From the NCBI GenBank assembly GCA_903868455.1, contig CAIPVK010000136.1:1-13568 (forward strand): 13,568 bases of DNA, read 5' to 3'. This document shows, in pieces, positions 1 through 9,559 of the stretch (within the stretch, counting starts at the first letter, position 1; every line of letters begins with the position of its first letter). The DNA is from an uncultured Opitutia bacterium. Its GTDB lineage: Bacteria > Verrucomicrobiota > Verrucomicrobiia > Opitutales > UBA953. The notes under the pieces are model-generated. The model worked only from the letters and a program-made list of their open reading frames with translations, was not told where the DNA came from and did not search any database. Made by a program: the position numbers and the translations under genes.

Positions 1-1208
1 AGGCCCATGGCGAGGACGGCGAGGTCGAGCGAGGCGGTGACGCCGCCGGGGACGGCGGCCGAGAGGATGGCGTTCATCGCCGCGACGAGCGCGGCGGAGA
101 CGGCGAGGCCGATGCAGCCGCCCACGCCCGAGATGACCGCGGCCTCGGCGAGGAACTGCAGGAAGATGTCGGGGCCGGTGGCGCCGACCGCCTTGCGCAC
201 GCCGATCTCGCGGATGCGCTCGTTGATGGAGGCGAGCATCACGTTCATGATGCCGATGCCGCCGACGAAGAGGGAGATGGCGGCGACGCCGCCGAGCGCC
301 AGGGTGAAGGCCGACTCCGTCTTGCGGAACTCCGCGAGGGTCTCCTCGTTGGTGTCGACGCGGAAGTCCTGGATGCCGTTGTGGGCGCGGAGCACCGTGC
401 GCTCGATCAGGGGCACGCCCTCCGCGAGGTCGTCCGCCGACCCCAGCCGGAGGGCGACCTGGGTGAGCTGCTCGTTGCCGGTGAAGCGGAGCGTGGCGGT
501 CTCGACCGGGATGTAGACGCCGCTGTTGCGCCAGCGCCACATGCCGCCGCCCCCGCCGCGGCCGCCGCGCCCGCCCGCGGGGCGCATCGTCATGCCCGAG
601 GCCTGGATCTCGTTGAGGACGCCCACGACCTCGAAGCGCCGGCCGCGCACGCTGACCGCCTGACCGACCGGGTCGGAACCCTCGCCGAAGAGCTCGTCGG
701 CCACGGCGGAGCCGATGACGCAGACGTTCGCCCGGGCCAGTTGGTCGAGGTCGGTGAGGAAGCGGCCGCGCTCGACCCAGCGGCGGGCGACGGGGAGCCA
801 GTCCGAGGTGCAGCCGAGGACGAGGGTGCGGGTCTCGCGGTTGCCGCGGACGACCCGCTCCCAGCCGACCTGCAGCTCGGGCGAGACGTGCTGGGCCATG
901 GGCACGGCCGCGCGCAGCTGGCGGGCGTCCTCCAGCGTGATGCCCGGGGACTGCGAGGCGAGGTGCTCCTGGTCGCGGGGCAGCGTGTCCTTGACCACGG
1001 TCACGCGCTCGATCCCGCCCATCGCCTCCACGAACTGCCGGAAGTTGCCGACCATGCCCTGGACGACGGTGACCATCGCGACGAGCGAGGCCACGCCGAG
1101 GATGATGCCCGACATCGAGAGGAGCGAGCGGACCTTGCTCGCGCGCAGCTCGCGCAGGCCGTTGACCACGGCGGGGCGCAGGCGCTCGGCGAGGCGGCGC
1201 GGGCTCAT
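1..1208 (-). CDS. MacB-like ABC transporter permease (FtsX/MacB family), 3' end cut by window edge
   Basis: This is the membrane subunit of a tripartite ABC efflux or secretion pump in the inner membrane. It couples cytoplasmic ATP hydrolysis to movement of its large periplasmic domain. Visible are a short cytoplasmic N-terminus, a first membrane helix at about residues 29-49 (motif SMSGIILGVASLVAM) and a long periplasmic MacB_PCD-type domain. A second helix follows at about 302-326 (LFVGGIGIMNVMLASINER, the FtsX-family hallmark) and a third at about 350-376. The reading frame is open for 402 codons to the window edge. Stand-alone members run slightly beyond 400 residues, so only the last helix and tail, roughly 20-30 residues, should be missing. 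The ATG overlaps the stop of the ATPase gene (ATGA, 1205-1208), with AGGAGG at 1219-1224 ten bases upstream. An odd feature is a Gly/Arg-rich stretch at residues 212-222 in the periplasmic domain. The substrate cannot be inferred; drug, lipid, peptide or lipoprotein are all possible. Confidence 0.93.
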   Translation of the reverse strand, partial: MSPRRLAERLRPAVVNGLRELRASKVRSLLSMSGIILGVASLVAMVTVVQGMVGNFRQFVEAMGGIERVTVVKDTLPRDQEHLASQSPGITLEDARQLRAAVPMAQHVSPELQVGWERVVRGNRETRTLVLGCTSDWLPVARRWVERGRFLTDLDQLARANVCVIGSAVADELFGEGSDPVGQAVSVRGRRFEVVGVLNEIQASGMTMRPAGGRGGRGGGGGMWRWRNSGVYIPVETATLRFTGNEQLTQVALRLGSADDLAEGVPLIERTVLRAHNGIQDFRVDTNEETLAEFRKTESAFTLALGGVAAISLFVGGIGIMNVMLASINERIREIGVRKAVGATGPDIFLQFLAEAAVISGVGGCIGLAVSAALVAAMNAILSAAVPGGVTASLDLAVLAMG

Positions 1209-1891
1209 CGGCGGACGTCCTCCTGGACGCGGCCGTCGCGCATGCGGATGACGCGCGGGGCGCGGTCGGCCACGGCGAGGTCGTGGGTGACGAGCAGGAC
1301 GGCCACGCCCTCGCGGTTCAGCTCGGCCAGCAGGTCGAGCACGCGCTCGACGTTGCGCGAGTCGAGGTTGCCCGTCGGCTCGTCGGCGAGGACGAGGGCG
1401 GGGCGGCCGACGATGGCGCGGGCGATGGCGACGCGCTGGCGCTCGCCCCCGGAGAGCTCGGTCGGGCGGTGGCCGAGGCGGTGGCCCATGCCGACGCGGT
1501 CGAGGGCCTCGCGGGCCCGGGCCTCGCGCGCGGCCTCGCCGCCGGCGTCCTCGCGGTAGAGCAGCGGCAGGGCGACGTTCTCCACCACCGTCAGGCGCGG
1601 CAGCAGGTTGAAGGATTGGAAGACGAAGCCCACGCGATGCGAGCGGTACCAGGCGCGGCGCTCCGGCGGGAGGGAGCTGACGTCGGCGCCCTCGAAGGTG
1701 ATCCGGCCCGAGGTCGGGGTGTCCATGAACCCGAGGATGTGCATCAGGGTGGACTTGCCCGAGCCCGAGGGGCCGAGGATGGCCGCGAGCTCGCCCGGCG
1801 CGAAGCTCAGGTCGACGCCGTCGAGGGCGCGCACGTCCTCGTCCCCCATCCGGTAGGTCTTGCGCAGGTCCTGGAGGACGGCGAGGGCCAT
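1205..1891 (-). CDS. MacB/LolD-like ABC transporter ATP-binding protein
   Basis: This is the cytoplasmic ATPase subunit that powers the adjacent permease; 228 aa is the usual length for this class. All nucleotide-binding motifs are intact: Walker A GPSGSGKST (residues 40-48), Q-loop glutamine at 92 within VFQSFNLLPRLTVVENV, signature LSGGERQRVAIARA (146-159), Walker B LVLADEPTGNLDS (166-178) with catalytic Glu171, and H-loop His203 in LLVTHDLA. The EPTGNLD and FNLLPRLTVVENV signatures place it in the MacB/LolD/FtsE group rather than among nutrient importers. The chosen ATG gives the expected N-terminus (strand, then a KTY motif). It has no obvious Shine-Dalgarno sequence and starts four bases after the adaptor stop, so it is probably translated by coupling. 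Its stop overlaps the permease start by four bases. In many proteobacterial MacB proteins this domain is fused to the permease; here the two are separate. Confidence 0.97.
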   Translation of the reverse strand: MALAVLQDLRKTYRMGDEDVRALDGVDLSFAPGELAAILGPSGSGKSTLMHILGFMDTPTSGRITFEGADVSSLPPERRAWYRSHRVGFVFQSFNLLPRLTVVENVALPLLYREDAGGEAAREARAREALDRVGMGHRLGHRPTELSGGERQRVAIARAIVGRPALVLADEPTGNLDSRNVERVLDLLAELNREGVAVLLVTHDLAVADRAPRVIRMRDGRVQEDVRR

Positions 1892-1895
1892 CGGC

Positions 1896-2981
1896 TCAGC
1901 GGAGGCCGGCGGGGCGGACGAGGCTGACGGTCTCGCCCTCGGCCAGGCCCTTGGTCACCTCGGACCAGCCGGAGTCGCTCAGGCCGACCTCGACCTCGCG
2001 GCGCTCCCAGGCGCCGCCCGCGCCGCGCACGTAGGCCACGCGGGCGGCGTCCTCGACGAAGATGGCGGAGACCGGCACGGCCACCGCGCCCTTGGCGGCG
2101 GCGAGCCGGATGCGGGCGTTGGCGCTGATGCCCGGGCGAACGCCCTCGCCGGACTCGAAGGCGATCTGGCAGGGGAAGACGCGCACGTCCTTGTCCTTCG
2201 CGTCGGAGGCGCCGAAGGAGGCGAGGAAGACCACCTTGCCGGGGCGGCGCACCCCGGGCAGGGAATCGAAGGTCAGCGCGGCCTCGCGACCGACCGCGAC
2301 GCGCGTGGCGTCGAACTCGTTGAGGTTCACGTCGACCCTCAGGGTGTCGACGCCCGAGACCTTCATCACGGGTGTGCCGCTGTTGATGGACTGGGCGCTG
2401 ACCACGATCTGCCCCTCGAGGACGCCGATGTCGCTGACCACGCCGTCGTGCGGCGCGCGCAGCTCGGTGCGGCGGAGGTTCTCCTCCGCCTTGTCGAGGC
2501 GGGCCTGGGCGACCTCGAGCTGGAGCTTGGCCACCTCGTGGGCCGTGACCGCGTCCTCCGCCTCGCGGGCGGAGACGAACTCGCGCGCGCGCAGGGCCTC
2601 GGCGCGGGTCCGCTCGCGGCCGAGCTTCTCGAGGTTGAGCCGCTGGAGCTGGAGGTTGCGCGCGGCCTCCTCGCGGTCGGCGCGGGCGAGCGTGGGGTCG
2701 AGGGTGGCGAGCAGGTCGCCGCGGCGGACGGCCTGGCCGTCGGCGACGGCGATGCGCAGCACCTTGCCGCTGACCTCGGCCTTGATCTCGCTCGAGGTCA
2801 CGGGGCGGACGAAGCCCGAGGCGACGACCGCCGCCTCGATGTCGCGGCGCTCGGCGCGCGCGGTCAGGCGGCGCTGGCCCTCGGCGGGGCCGGAGGCGGC
2901 CCGGGGACCGGGGGCGAGGAGCCACCAGGCGGCGGCCGCGGCCGCGGCGGCGGCGAGGGCGAGGAGGGCGGGGCGTCTCAT
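1896..2981 (-). CDS. Periplasmic adaptor (membrane fusion protein, MacA/HlyD family)
   Basis: This links the inner-membrane ABC permease to the TolC-like channel across the periplasm. It has 361 aa, close to the size of MacA-type adaptors. The N-terminus is a signal anchor of unusual composition: basic residues (MRR), then nine consecutive alanines at 10-18, followed by WWLL. It continues with the first half of a lipoyl-like domain (about 64-93, ending GDLLATLDP), a coiled-coil hairpin rich in Arg, Glu, Leu and Ala (about 95-165), and the second lipoyl half (motif TELRAPHDGVVSDIGV). The last part is a beta-barrel plus membrane-proximal region (VRPGISANARI, VAVPVSAIFVED). The open frame extends far upstream through the next gene, but the protein must start at this ATG because homology and the anchor begin there. 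It overlaps the TolC-like stop by an ATGA (2978-2981). No Shine-Dalgarno sequence is visible, consistent with coupled translation. The alanine codons form a GCG/GCC repeat that could be slippage-prone. Confidence 0.95.
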   Translation of the reverse strand: MRRPALLALAAAAAAAAAWWLLAPGPRAASGPAEGQRRLTARAERRDIEAAVVASGFVRPVTSSEIKAEVSGKVLRIAVADGQAVRRGDLLATLDPTLARADREEAARNLQLQRLNLEKLGRERTRAEALRAREFVSAREAEDAVTAHEVAKLQLEVAQARLDKAEENLRRTELRAPHDGVVSDIGVLEGQIVVSAQSINSGTPVMKVSGVDTLRVDVNLNEFDATRVAVGREAALTFDSLPGVRRPGKVVFLASFGASDAKDKDVRVFPCQIAFESGEGVRPGISANARIRLAAAKGAVAVPVSAIFVEDAARVAYVRGAGGAWERREVEVGLSDSGWSEVTKGLAEGETVSLVRPAGLR

Positions 2982-4510
2982 GGCTCGGAAAGGGGCGGCA
3001 GCGGGTCGTCGACGCCGAGGTCGGCGCCGAGCAGGGGCTCGGCGTCGTCCCAGGTGAAGCCAAGGCGCGTGAGGATCGAGCCGTCGAGCCGCGCCACGCG
3101 GGCGGCGGCGGAGCGGCCGTCGAGCACGGCGGAGACCCAGGCGAACTGGGCGGCGTCGAGCGAGGCGCGGGCCTGCAGGACGCGCGGCAGGTCGGTCACG
3201 CCCGCGGCGTAGCGGGCGCGCTCGCCCTCGTAGGCGCGGGTCTGGAGGTCGAGGCCGGCGCGGGCGGACTCGCGCCGGGCGCGGGCGGACTCGAGGTCGC
3301 GCCAGGCGGCGCGGGCGTCGAAGGTCAGGGCCTGGCGCGCGTCGGCCACGCGGAGCTCGGCGCGGCGGCGGTCGCGCAGGGCGAGCCGCAGGCGGGACTC
3401 GGACTCGCGGAAGCCGAGCGGGAAGGCGAGCGTGAGCGAGGCGGCCGCGTCCCACGAGTGCCGGCCGGGCAGCGCGTTCATCGCCGGGTTGAGGCGGCCG
3501 AAGGTCGCGGGCTCGCCGTTGGCGGCGCCGGCCAGGGTGAGGTCGAGCGACGGCAGGTCGTTCATCCGCGCGGCGCCGACGCGGGCCTCGGCGGCGTCGA
3601 CCTCGAGGCGCCGGGCGCGCGAGGGGAGGTCGCCCTCGAGGACGCGCGCGAGCCAGGCGCGGTAGTCGGCGACGCCCTCGACCGGGTCCTCGGGCAGGGG
3701 CTGGAGCGCGAGCTCGGCGAGGTCGGCGCCGTCCATCCCGAGCGTGCGGCGCAGGCGGATGTCGGCGGCGTCGGCCTGCTGGCGGGCGCCGAGCACGGCG
3801 ACCTCCTGGGCCGCGACATCGGCGCGGGCCTGCAGCTCCTCCTGCACGGTGGCCGTGCCGAGGCGGCGGCGCTCGGACACCTCGTCGAGCAGCGAGCGGG
3901 CCGAGGCGAGGCTGCTCTCGCGCAGGGCGACGAGCGAGCGCGAGGCGGCGAGCGCCCAGTAGTCCTGCTCGGCGCGCAGAAGGAGGTCGAGCGTGGCGGC
4001 GCGCAGCAGGAGGCGCGACTGTCCTGCTCCGAGGCGGGCCGAGACGACGGGCGCGAGGTTGACCGCGCGCCAGCCGCCGCGCAGCAGGGGCTGGGTGTAG
4101 GCGATGCCGGCCCCGGCTTGGACGGTGCGGTTGCCGGCGATCCCGTCGCTGTCGGCCCAAAGGCGGTCGGCGGAGCCGGAGAGGCGGAGCGAGCCACCCC
4201 AGGAGAAGGGCTGGGAGAGGGCGAGCTCGGAGGCCCAGGTGTCCGTCGCGGGCAGGTCGGCGTCGATGTCCGCCAGGCTGCGCGAGGAGCCGAGGGTGTT
4301 GGACCAGGAGAGGCGGGCGTCGAAGGCCGACTCAGCGAGCGTCACGCCGTCGAGCGCGTCGGCCGCGCCGAGGCGCTCGAGCCCGACGCCGAGGTTGCCG
4401 GCGAGGGCGCGGCGCGCGGCCTGGGCGAGCGTGAGGGGCGCGGCCGGCCCCTCCGCCGCGGCGAGGCCGGAGGCGAGCAGGGAAAGGGCAAGGGCGGAGG
4501 CGAGACGCAT
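2978..4510 (-). CDS. TolC-like outer membrane efflux protein (OEP family)
   Basis: This is the outer-membrane channel and periplasmic tunnel of the pump. It has 510 aa, typical for TolC-family proteins (about 420-520). Residues 1-19 form a signal peptide (MRLASALALSLLASGLAAA) with an Ala-X-Ala type end. There is no lipobox cysteine, so it is TolC-type rather than an acylated OprM-type lipoprotein. It has the internal duplication of the OEP fold: an N-terminal helix starting LTLAQAARRALAGNLGV (26-42), a beta segment with SQPFSWGGS and YTQPLLRGG, and long Arg/Ala/Leu/Glu-rich helices. The pattern then repeats with LPSLDLTLAGAANG and a second long helical region (ARYAAGVTDLPRVLQARASL). The start was chosen for the signal peptide; a GGAGGT lies 15 bases upstream, rather far, within a possible hairpin. 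The gene follows the FKBP gene after 50 bp and overlaps the adaptor start by four bases. The substrate is unknown. Confidence 0.95.
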   Translation of the reverse strand: MRLASALALSLLASGLAAAEGPAAPLTLAQAARRALAGNLGVGLERLGAADALDGVTLAESAFDARLSWSNTLGSSRSLADIDADLPATDTWASELALSQPFSWGGSLRLSGSADRLWADSDGIAGNRTVQAGAGIAYTQPLLRGGWRAVNLAPVVSARLGAGQSRLLLRAATLDLLLRAEQDYWALAASRSLVALRESSLASARSLLDEVSERRRLGTATVQEELQARADVAAQEVAVLGARQQADAADIRLRRTLGMDGADLAELALQPLPEDPVEGVADYRAWLARVLEGDLPSRARRLEVDAAEARVGAARMNDLPSLDLTLAGAANGEPATFGRLNPAMNALPGRHSWDAAASLTLAFPLGFRESESRLRLALRDRRRAELRVADARQALTFDARAAWRDLESARARRESARAGLDLQTRAYEGERARYAAGVTDLPRVLQARASLDAAQFAWVSAVLDGRSAAARVARLDGSILTRLGFTWDDAEPLLGADLGVDDPLPPLSEP

Positions 4511-4538
4511 CCCTGCCGGTTTCGACCTCCCGGCGGGG
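4511..4538 (-). promoter_or_regulatory. Imperfect hairpin enclosing the ribosome-binding site of the TolC-like gene
   Basis: On the minus-strand transcript, CCCCGCCGG (4538-4530) can pair with CCGGCAGGG (4519-4511), with one C/A mismatch, and encloses a 10-base loop. The Shine-Dalgarno-like GGAGG lies across the stem-loop border, and the 3' arm ends directly against the ATG at 4510. There is no run of U after it, so a terminator is unlikely. It could tune translation of the channel relative to the upstream genes. In such GC-rich DNA a short stem also arises by chance. Confidence 0.25.
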
Positions 4539-4560
4539 GAAGGGTTCCCGGCGCCCGGCG

Positions 4561-5283
4561 TCACTTGACGTCGAGGATCTCGACCTCGAAGGCGAGGACG
4601 GATCCGGCGGGGATGGGGCCGGCCTCCTGCTCGCCGTAGGCGAGGTCGGCCGGGATCCAGAGCTTGATCACGCCGCCCTTGCCGACGAGCTGCAGGCCCT
4701 CGGTCCAGCCGGGGATGACCTCGGCGAGGGAGAAGGTGACGGGCTCGTCGCCGCGGTTGCGGGTGGAGTCGAAGACGGTGCCGTCGGCCAGCGTGCCGTG
4801 GTAGCGGCAGGTGACGGTGCTGGTGGCCTTGGGCTTGGCGGCGGCGTCGCCGGGCTTGACCACCTGGTAGCGGAGGCCGGAGGCGGTCTTGGTCACGGCC
4901 TTGTCGGCGTCGACCTTGGCGAGGAAGCCGGCGTTGGCGGCCTTGGCGCGCTCGGCGCCCTGCTGGACGCGCTCGCGGAGGAGGGCGTCGAAGCGCGCGT
5001 CGGGGCGTTCGGGCGCGGAGCGGTCCTGCCCGAGCATCGCGGCGCGCAGGCCGGAGAGGAAGGCGTCGACCTCGTCGGCCGACATCGCGTAGGCCTCGCG
5101 CATCCCGGGCAGCGGGGACTGGGCGCCGACGCCGCGGCCGAGCAGGGCGAACCCGGCGCGGACCTCGACGTCGGTCAGGGGGGCGGGCTTGGCGACCTCC
5201 GCCTTGGGGGCGGGCGCGGCGGCGGGGGCCTCCTGCGCGGGCAGGACGGCGGCGAGGAGGGCGAGGAGGAGGGCGGGGCGCAT
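4561..5283 (-). CDS. Exported FKBP-type peptidyl-prolyl cis-trans isomerase (FkpA/Mip-like)
   Basis: This catalyses cis-trans isomerisation of X-Pro bonds, most likely as a periplasmic folding factor. It has 240 aa. The N-terminus MRPALLLALLAAVLPAQ is a signal peptide, followed by an Ala/Pro-rich linker (about 18-36). A helical region at about 38-130 resembles the FKBP_N dimerisation domain of Mip and FkpA. The catalytic FKBP domain spans about 135-240, with YHGTLADGTVFDST (Tyr161, Asp172), VIPGW (189-193), AYGE (215-218) and the closing strand IPAGSVLAFEVEIL, all canonical. It starts 21 bp after carB and only a weak GGGG precedes the ATG, so co-transcription with carB is likely. Its place just before an outer-membrane channel gene fits a role in folding envelope proteins, but that link is inference. 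Confidence 0.95.
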   Translation of the reverse strand: MRPALLLALLAAVLPAQEAPAAAPAPKAEVAKPAPLTDVEVRAGFALLGRGVGAQSPLPGMREAYAMSADEVDAFLSGLRAAMLGQDRSAPERPDARFDALLRERVQQGAERAKAANAGFLAKVDADKAVTKTASGLRYQVVKPGDAAAKPKATSTVTCRYHGTLADGTVFDSTRNRGDEPVTFSLAEVIPGWTEGLQLVGKGGVIKLWIPADLAYGEQEAGPIPAGSVLAFEVEILDVK

Positions 5284-5304
5284 GGGACCCCGACTCTGCA
5301 GGCT

Positions 5305-8544
<3,240 letters not shown>

Positions 8545-8554
8545 GGTCGCGGCG

Positions 8555-8584
8555 ACTGTCAGAGGCGGCGGCGAGGTGGGTCAA
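8555..8584 (-). promoter_or_regulatory. Candidate sigma-70-type promoter for carB
   Basis: Reading the minus strand, TTGACC (8584-8579) matches the -35 consensus in five of six bases. After an 18-base spacer, GACAGT (8560-8555) matches the -10 consensus in three of six. The predicted start would fall near 8548, only about four bases before the carB ATG at 8544, leaving no room for a ribosome-binding site. Only the -35 is strong, so this is a candidate. Confidence 0.4.
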
Positions 8585-8620
8585 GCAGGGACTGCCCCGG
8601 CGCCGCCGATTGCCGCCGAT

Positions 8621-8631
8621 GCCGCTTGCGG
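8621..8631 (+). repeat. GCCGCTTGCGG motif, copy upstream of folB
   Basis: This exact 11-base motif occurs again at 11146-11156 upstream of ribBA, at almost the same distance from the start codon (41 versus 42 bases). A partial version (GCCGCTT, 12270-12276) lies in the ribBA-ribH gap at a different distance. The best guess is a -35-type promoter element (TTGCGG). Confidence 0.45.
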
Positions 8632-8654
8632 GCGGCGGGCGAGGGCGGCATATG
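8621..8654 (+). promoter_or_regulatory. Candidate promoter for folB, divergent from carB
   Basis: TTGCGG (8626-8631, within GCCGCTTGCGG at 8621-8631) is followed after 17 bases by CATATG (8649-8654), a half-matching -10. The predicted start would lie at about 8661, next to the folB ATG at 8662. The 11-base motif recurs upstream of ribBA at nearly the same distance from its start codon. The rest of the 117-bp divergent region (8545-8661) is GC-rich, with CCGCCGAT-type direct repeats at 8602-8620 and no other recognisable element. Confidence 0.35.
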
Positions 8655-8661
8655 GGAGGGG

Positions 8662-9024
8662 ATGGACCTCATCCGGATCAACGGCATCCGCTCCTACGGG
8701 CACCACGGCGCCCTGCCGGAGGAGAAGCGGCTGGGCCAGCGCTTCACCGTGTCCCTGGAGCTCGAGCTGGACACCCGGCCCGCCGCGGCCGGGGACGACC
8801 TGACCAAGACCGTCGACTACGCCGCGGTCATCCGGACGGTGGAGGAGCAGCTCAAGGGCAAGCCCGTCTACCTGATCGAGACCCTCGCCCAACAGATCGC
8901 CGCCCGCATCCTCGGGGGCTACCCCGTCGTCCAGGCCGTCACGGTCGAGGTCCACAAGCCCTTCGCCCCGGTCGCGGCCGACTTCGACGGCATCTCGGTG
9001 CGCATCCGCCGGGCCCGTGCCTGA
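8662..9024 (+). CDS. folB: Dihydroneopterin aldolase
   Basis: FolB converts 7,8-dihydroneopterin to 6-hydroxymethyl-7,8-dihydropterin and glycolaldehyde in folate synthesis. At 120 aa it has the normal length. Residues aligning with the known active site are present: the early YGHHGALPEEKRLGQ motif with its glutamates (20-21), Tyr53 in VDYAAV, Glu73 in LIETLAQQIA, and catalytic Lys99 in VHKPFAPV. The start was chosen because the protein opens with the canonical MDLIRINGIRSYG. A GGGAGGG stretch (8654-8660) sits immediately before the ATG, closer than a usual Shine-Dalgarno sequence. The frame is open far upstream, but that part is antisense to carB. The stop overlaps the folK start by eight bases, so FolB product formation is directly coupled to its consumer FolK. 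Confidence 0.96.
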   Translation: MDLIRINGIRSYGHHGALPEEKRLGQRFTVSLELELDTRPAAAGDDLTKTVDYAAVIRTVEEQLKGKPVYLIETLAQQIAARILGGYPVVQAVTVEVHKPFAPVAADFDGISVRIRRARA

Positions 9025-9559
9025 GGCCGGGACCAGCCAGGCGATCGTCGCCCTCGGCGGGAACCTCGGCGACCGCGCCGCCACGCTCGGGGCCGCGCTC
9101 GCGGCGCTCGCCCGCCTGCCCGGCACCCGCCTGCTGGCGGTGAGCCCCGCCTACGACAGCGACCCCGTCGGCCCCGCCGGCCAGCCCGACTACCTCAACC
9201 TCTGCGCCGCGGTCGGGACCCGGCTCGGGCCGCGCGCGCTGCTCGAGGCCGGCCTGGCCATCGAACGCGACCTCGGGCGGGTCCGGCTCGGGAAGGACGG
9301 CCCGCGCACCTGCGACATCGACCTGCTCTTCCACGAGGCGGCGCCCCGGCTCGCGGAACCCGGGCTCGCCCTGCCCCACCCGCGCTGGCGGGAGCGGGGT
9401 TTCGTGACCGTGCCGCTGGGTGAACTCCTCCAGATGGGCGAGGTGGCGTCCTGTCCGGCTTGGGATGGACTCCGGGCGGAGGTCGCGCGGCTCGCGCCGC
9501 GGACGGTCGGCCTCCGGCCATGGACCGGACCGACACCCTGGACGACCCTCCTTCCCTAG
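9017..9559 (+). CDS. folK: 2-amino-4-hydroxy-6-hydroxymethyldihydropteridine pyrophosphokinase (HPPK)
   Basis: FolK transfers pyrophosphate from ATP to 6-hydroxymethyl-7,8-dihydropterin, the FolB product. It has 180 aa, slightly longer than the E. coli enzyme (about 159). Motifs appear in family order: ALGGNLGDR (12-20), SPAYDSDPVG (43-52), QPDYLNL (56-62), and the signature ERDLGRVRLGKDGPRTCDIDLL (83-104) containing the Mg-binding aspartates Asp100 and Asp102. LPHPRWRERGFVTVPL follows. The start is a GTG at 9017 inside the end of folB (8-bp overlap), giving a short lead before the first strand. The 3' end overlaps comEC by 40 bp. The last 30 or so residues, Trp/Pro/Thr-rich, look poorly conserved. 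folP, which would follow in the pathway, is not in the window. Confidence 0.97.
   Translation: MPEAGTSQAIVALGGNLGDRAATLGAALAALARLPGTRLLAVSPAYDSDPVGPAGQPDYLNLCAAVGTRLGPRALLEAGLAIERDLGRVRLGKDGPRTCDIDLLFHEAAPRLAEPGLALPHPRWRERGFVTVPLGELLQMGEVASCPAWDGLRAEVARLAPRTVGLRPWTGPTPWTTLLP

Noticed and set aside
7..1559. Plus-strand open frames opposite the permease and ATPase
   Set aside because: The minus strand carries conserved ABC transporter motifs in a consistent frame; the plus-strand products are Arg/Ser/Ala-rich without family resemblance.
8652..8654. ATG just upstream of folB (within CATATG) as an alternative start
   Set aside because: It is in a different frame and leads into an Arg/Pro/Gly-rich shadow product; the ATG at 8662 yields the canonical FolB N-terminus.
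9460..9462. Upstream ATG for comEC
   Set aside because: It is in frame but would overlap folK by 100 bp and adds only low-complexity residues; the ATG at 9520 was preferred, itself with moderate certainty.
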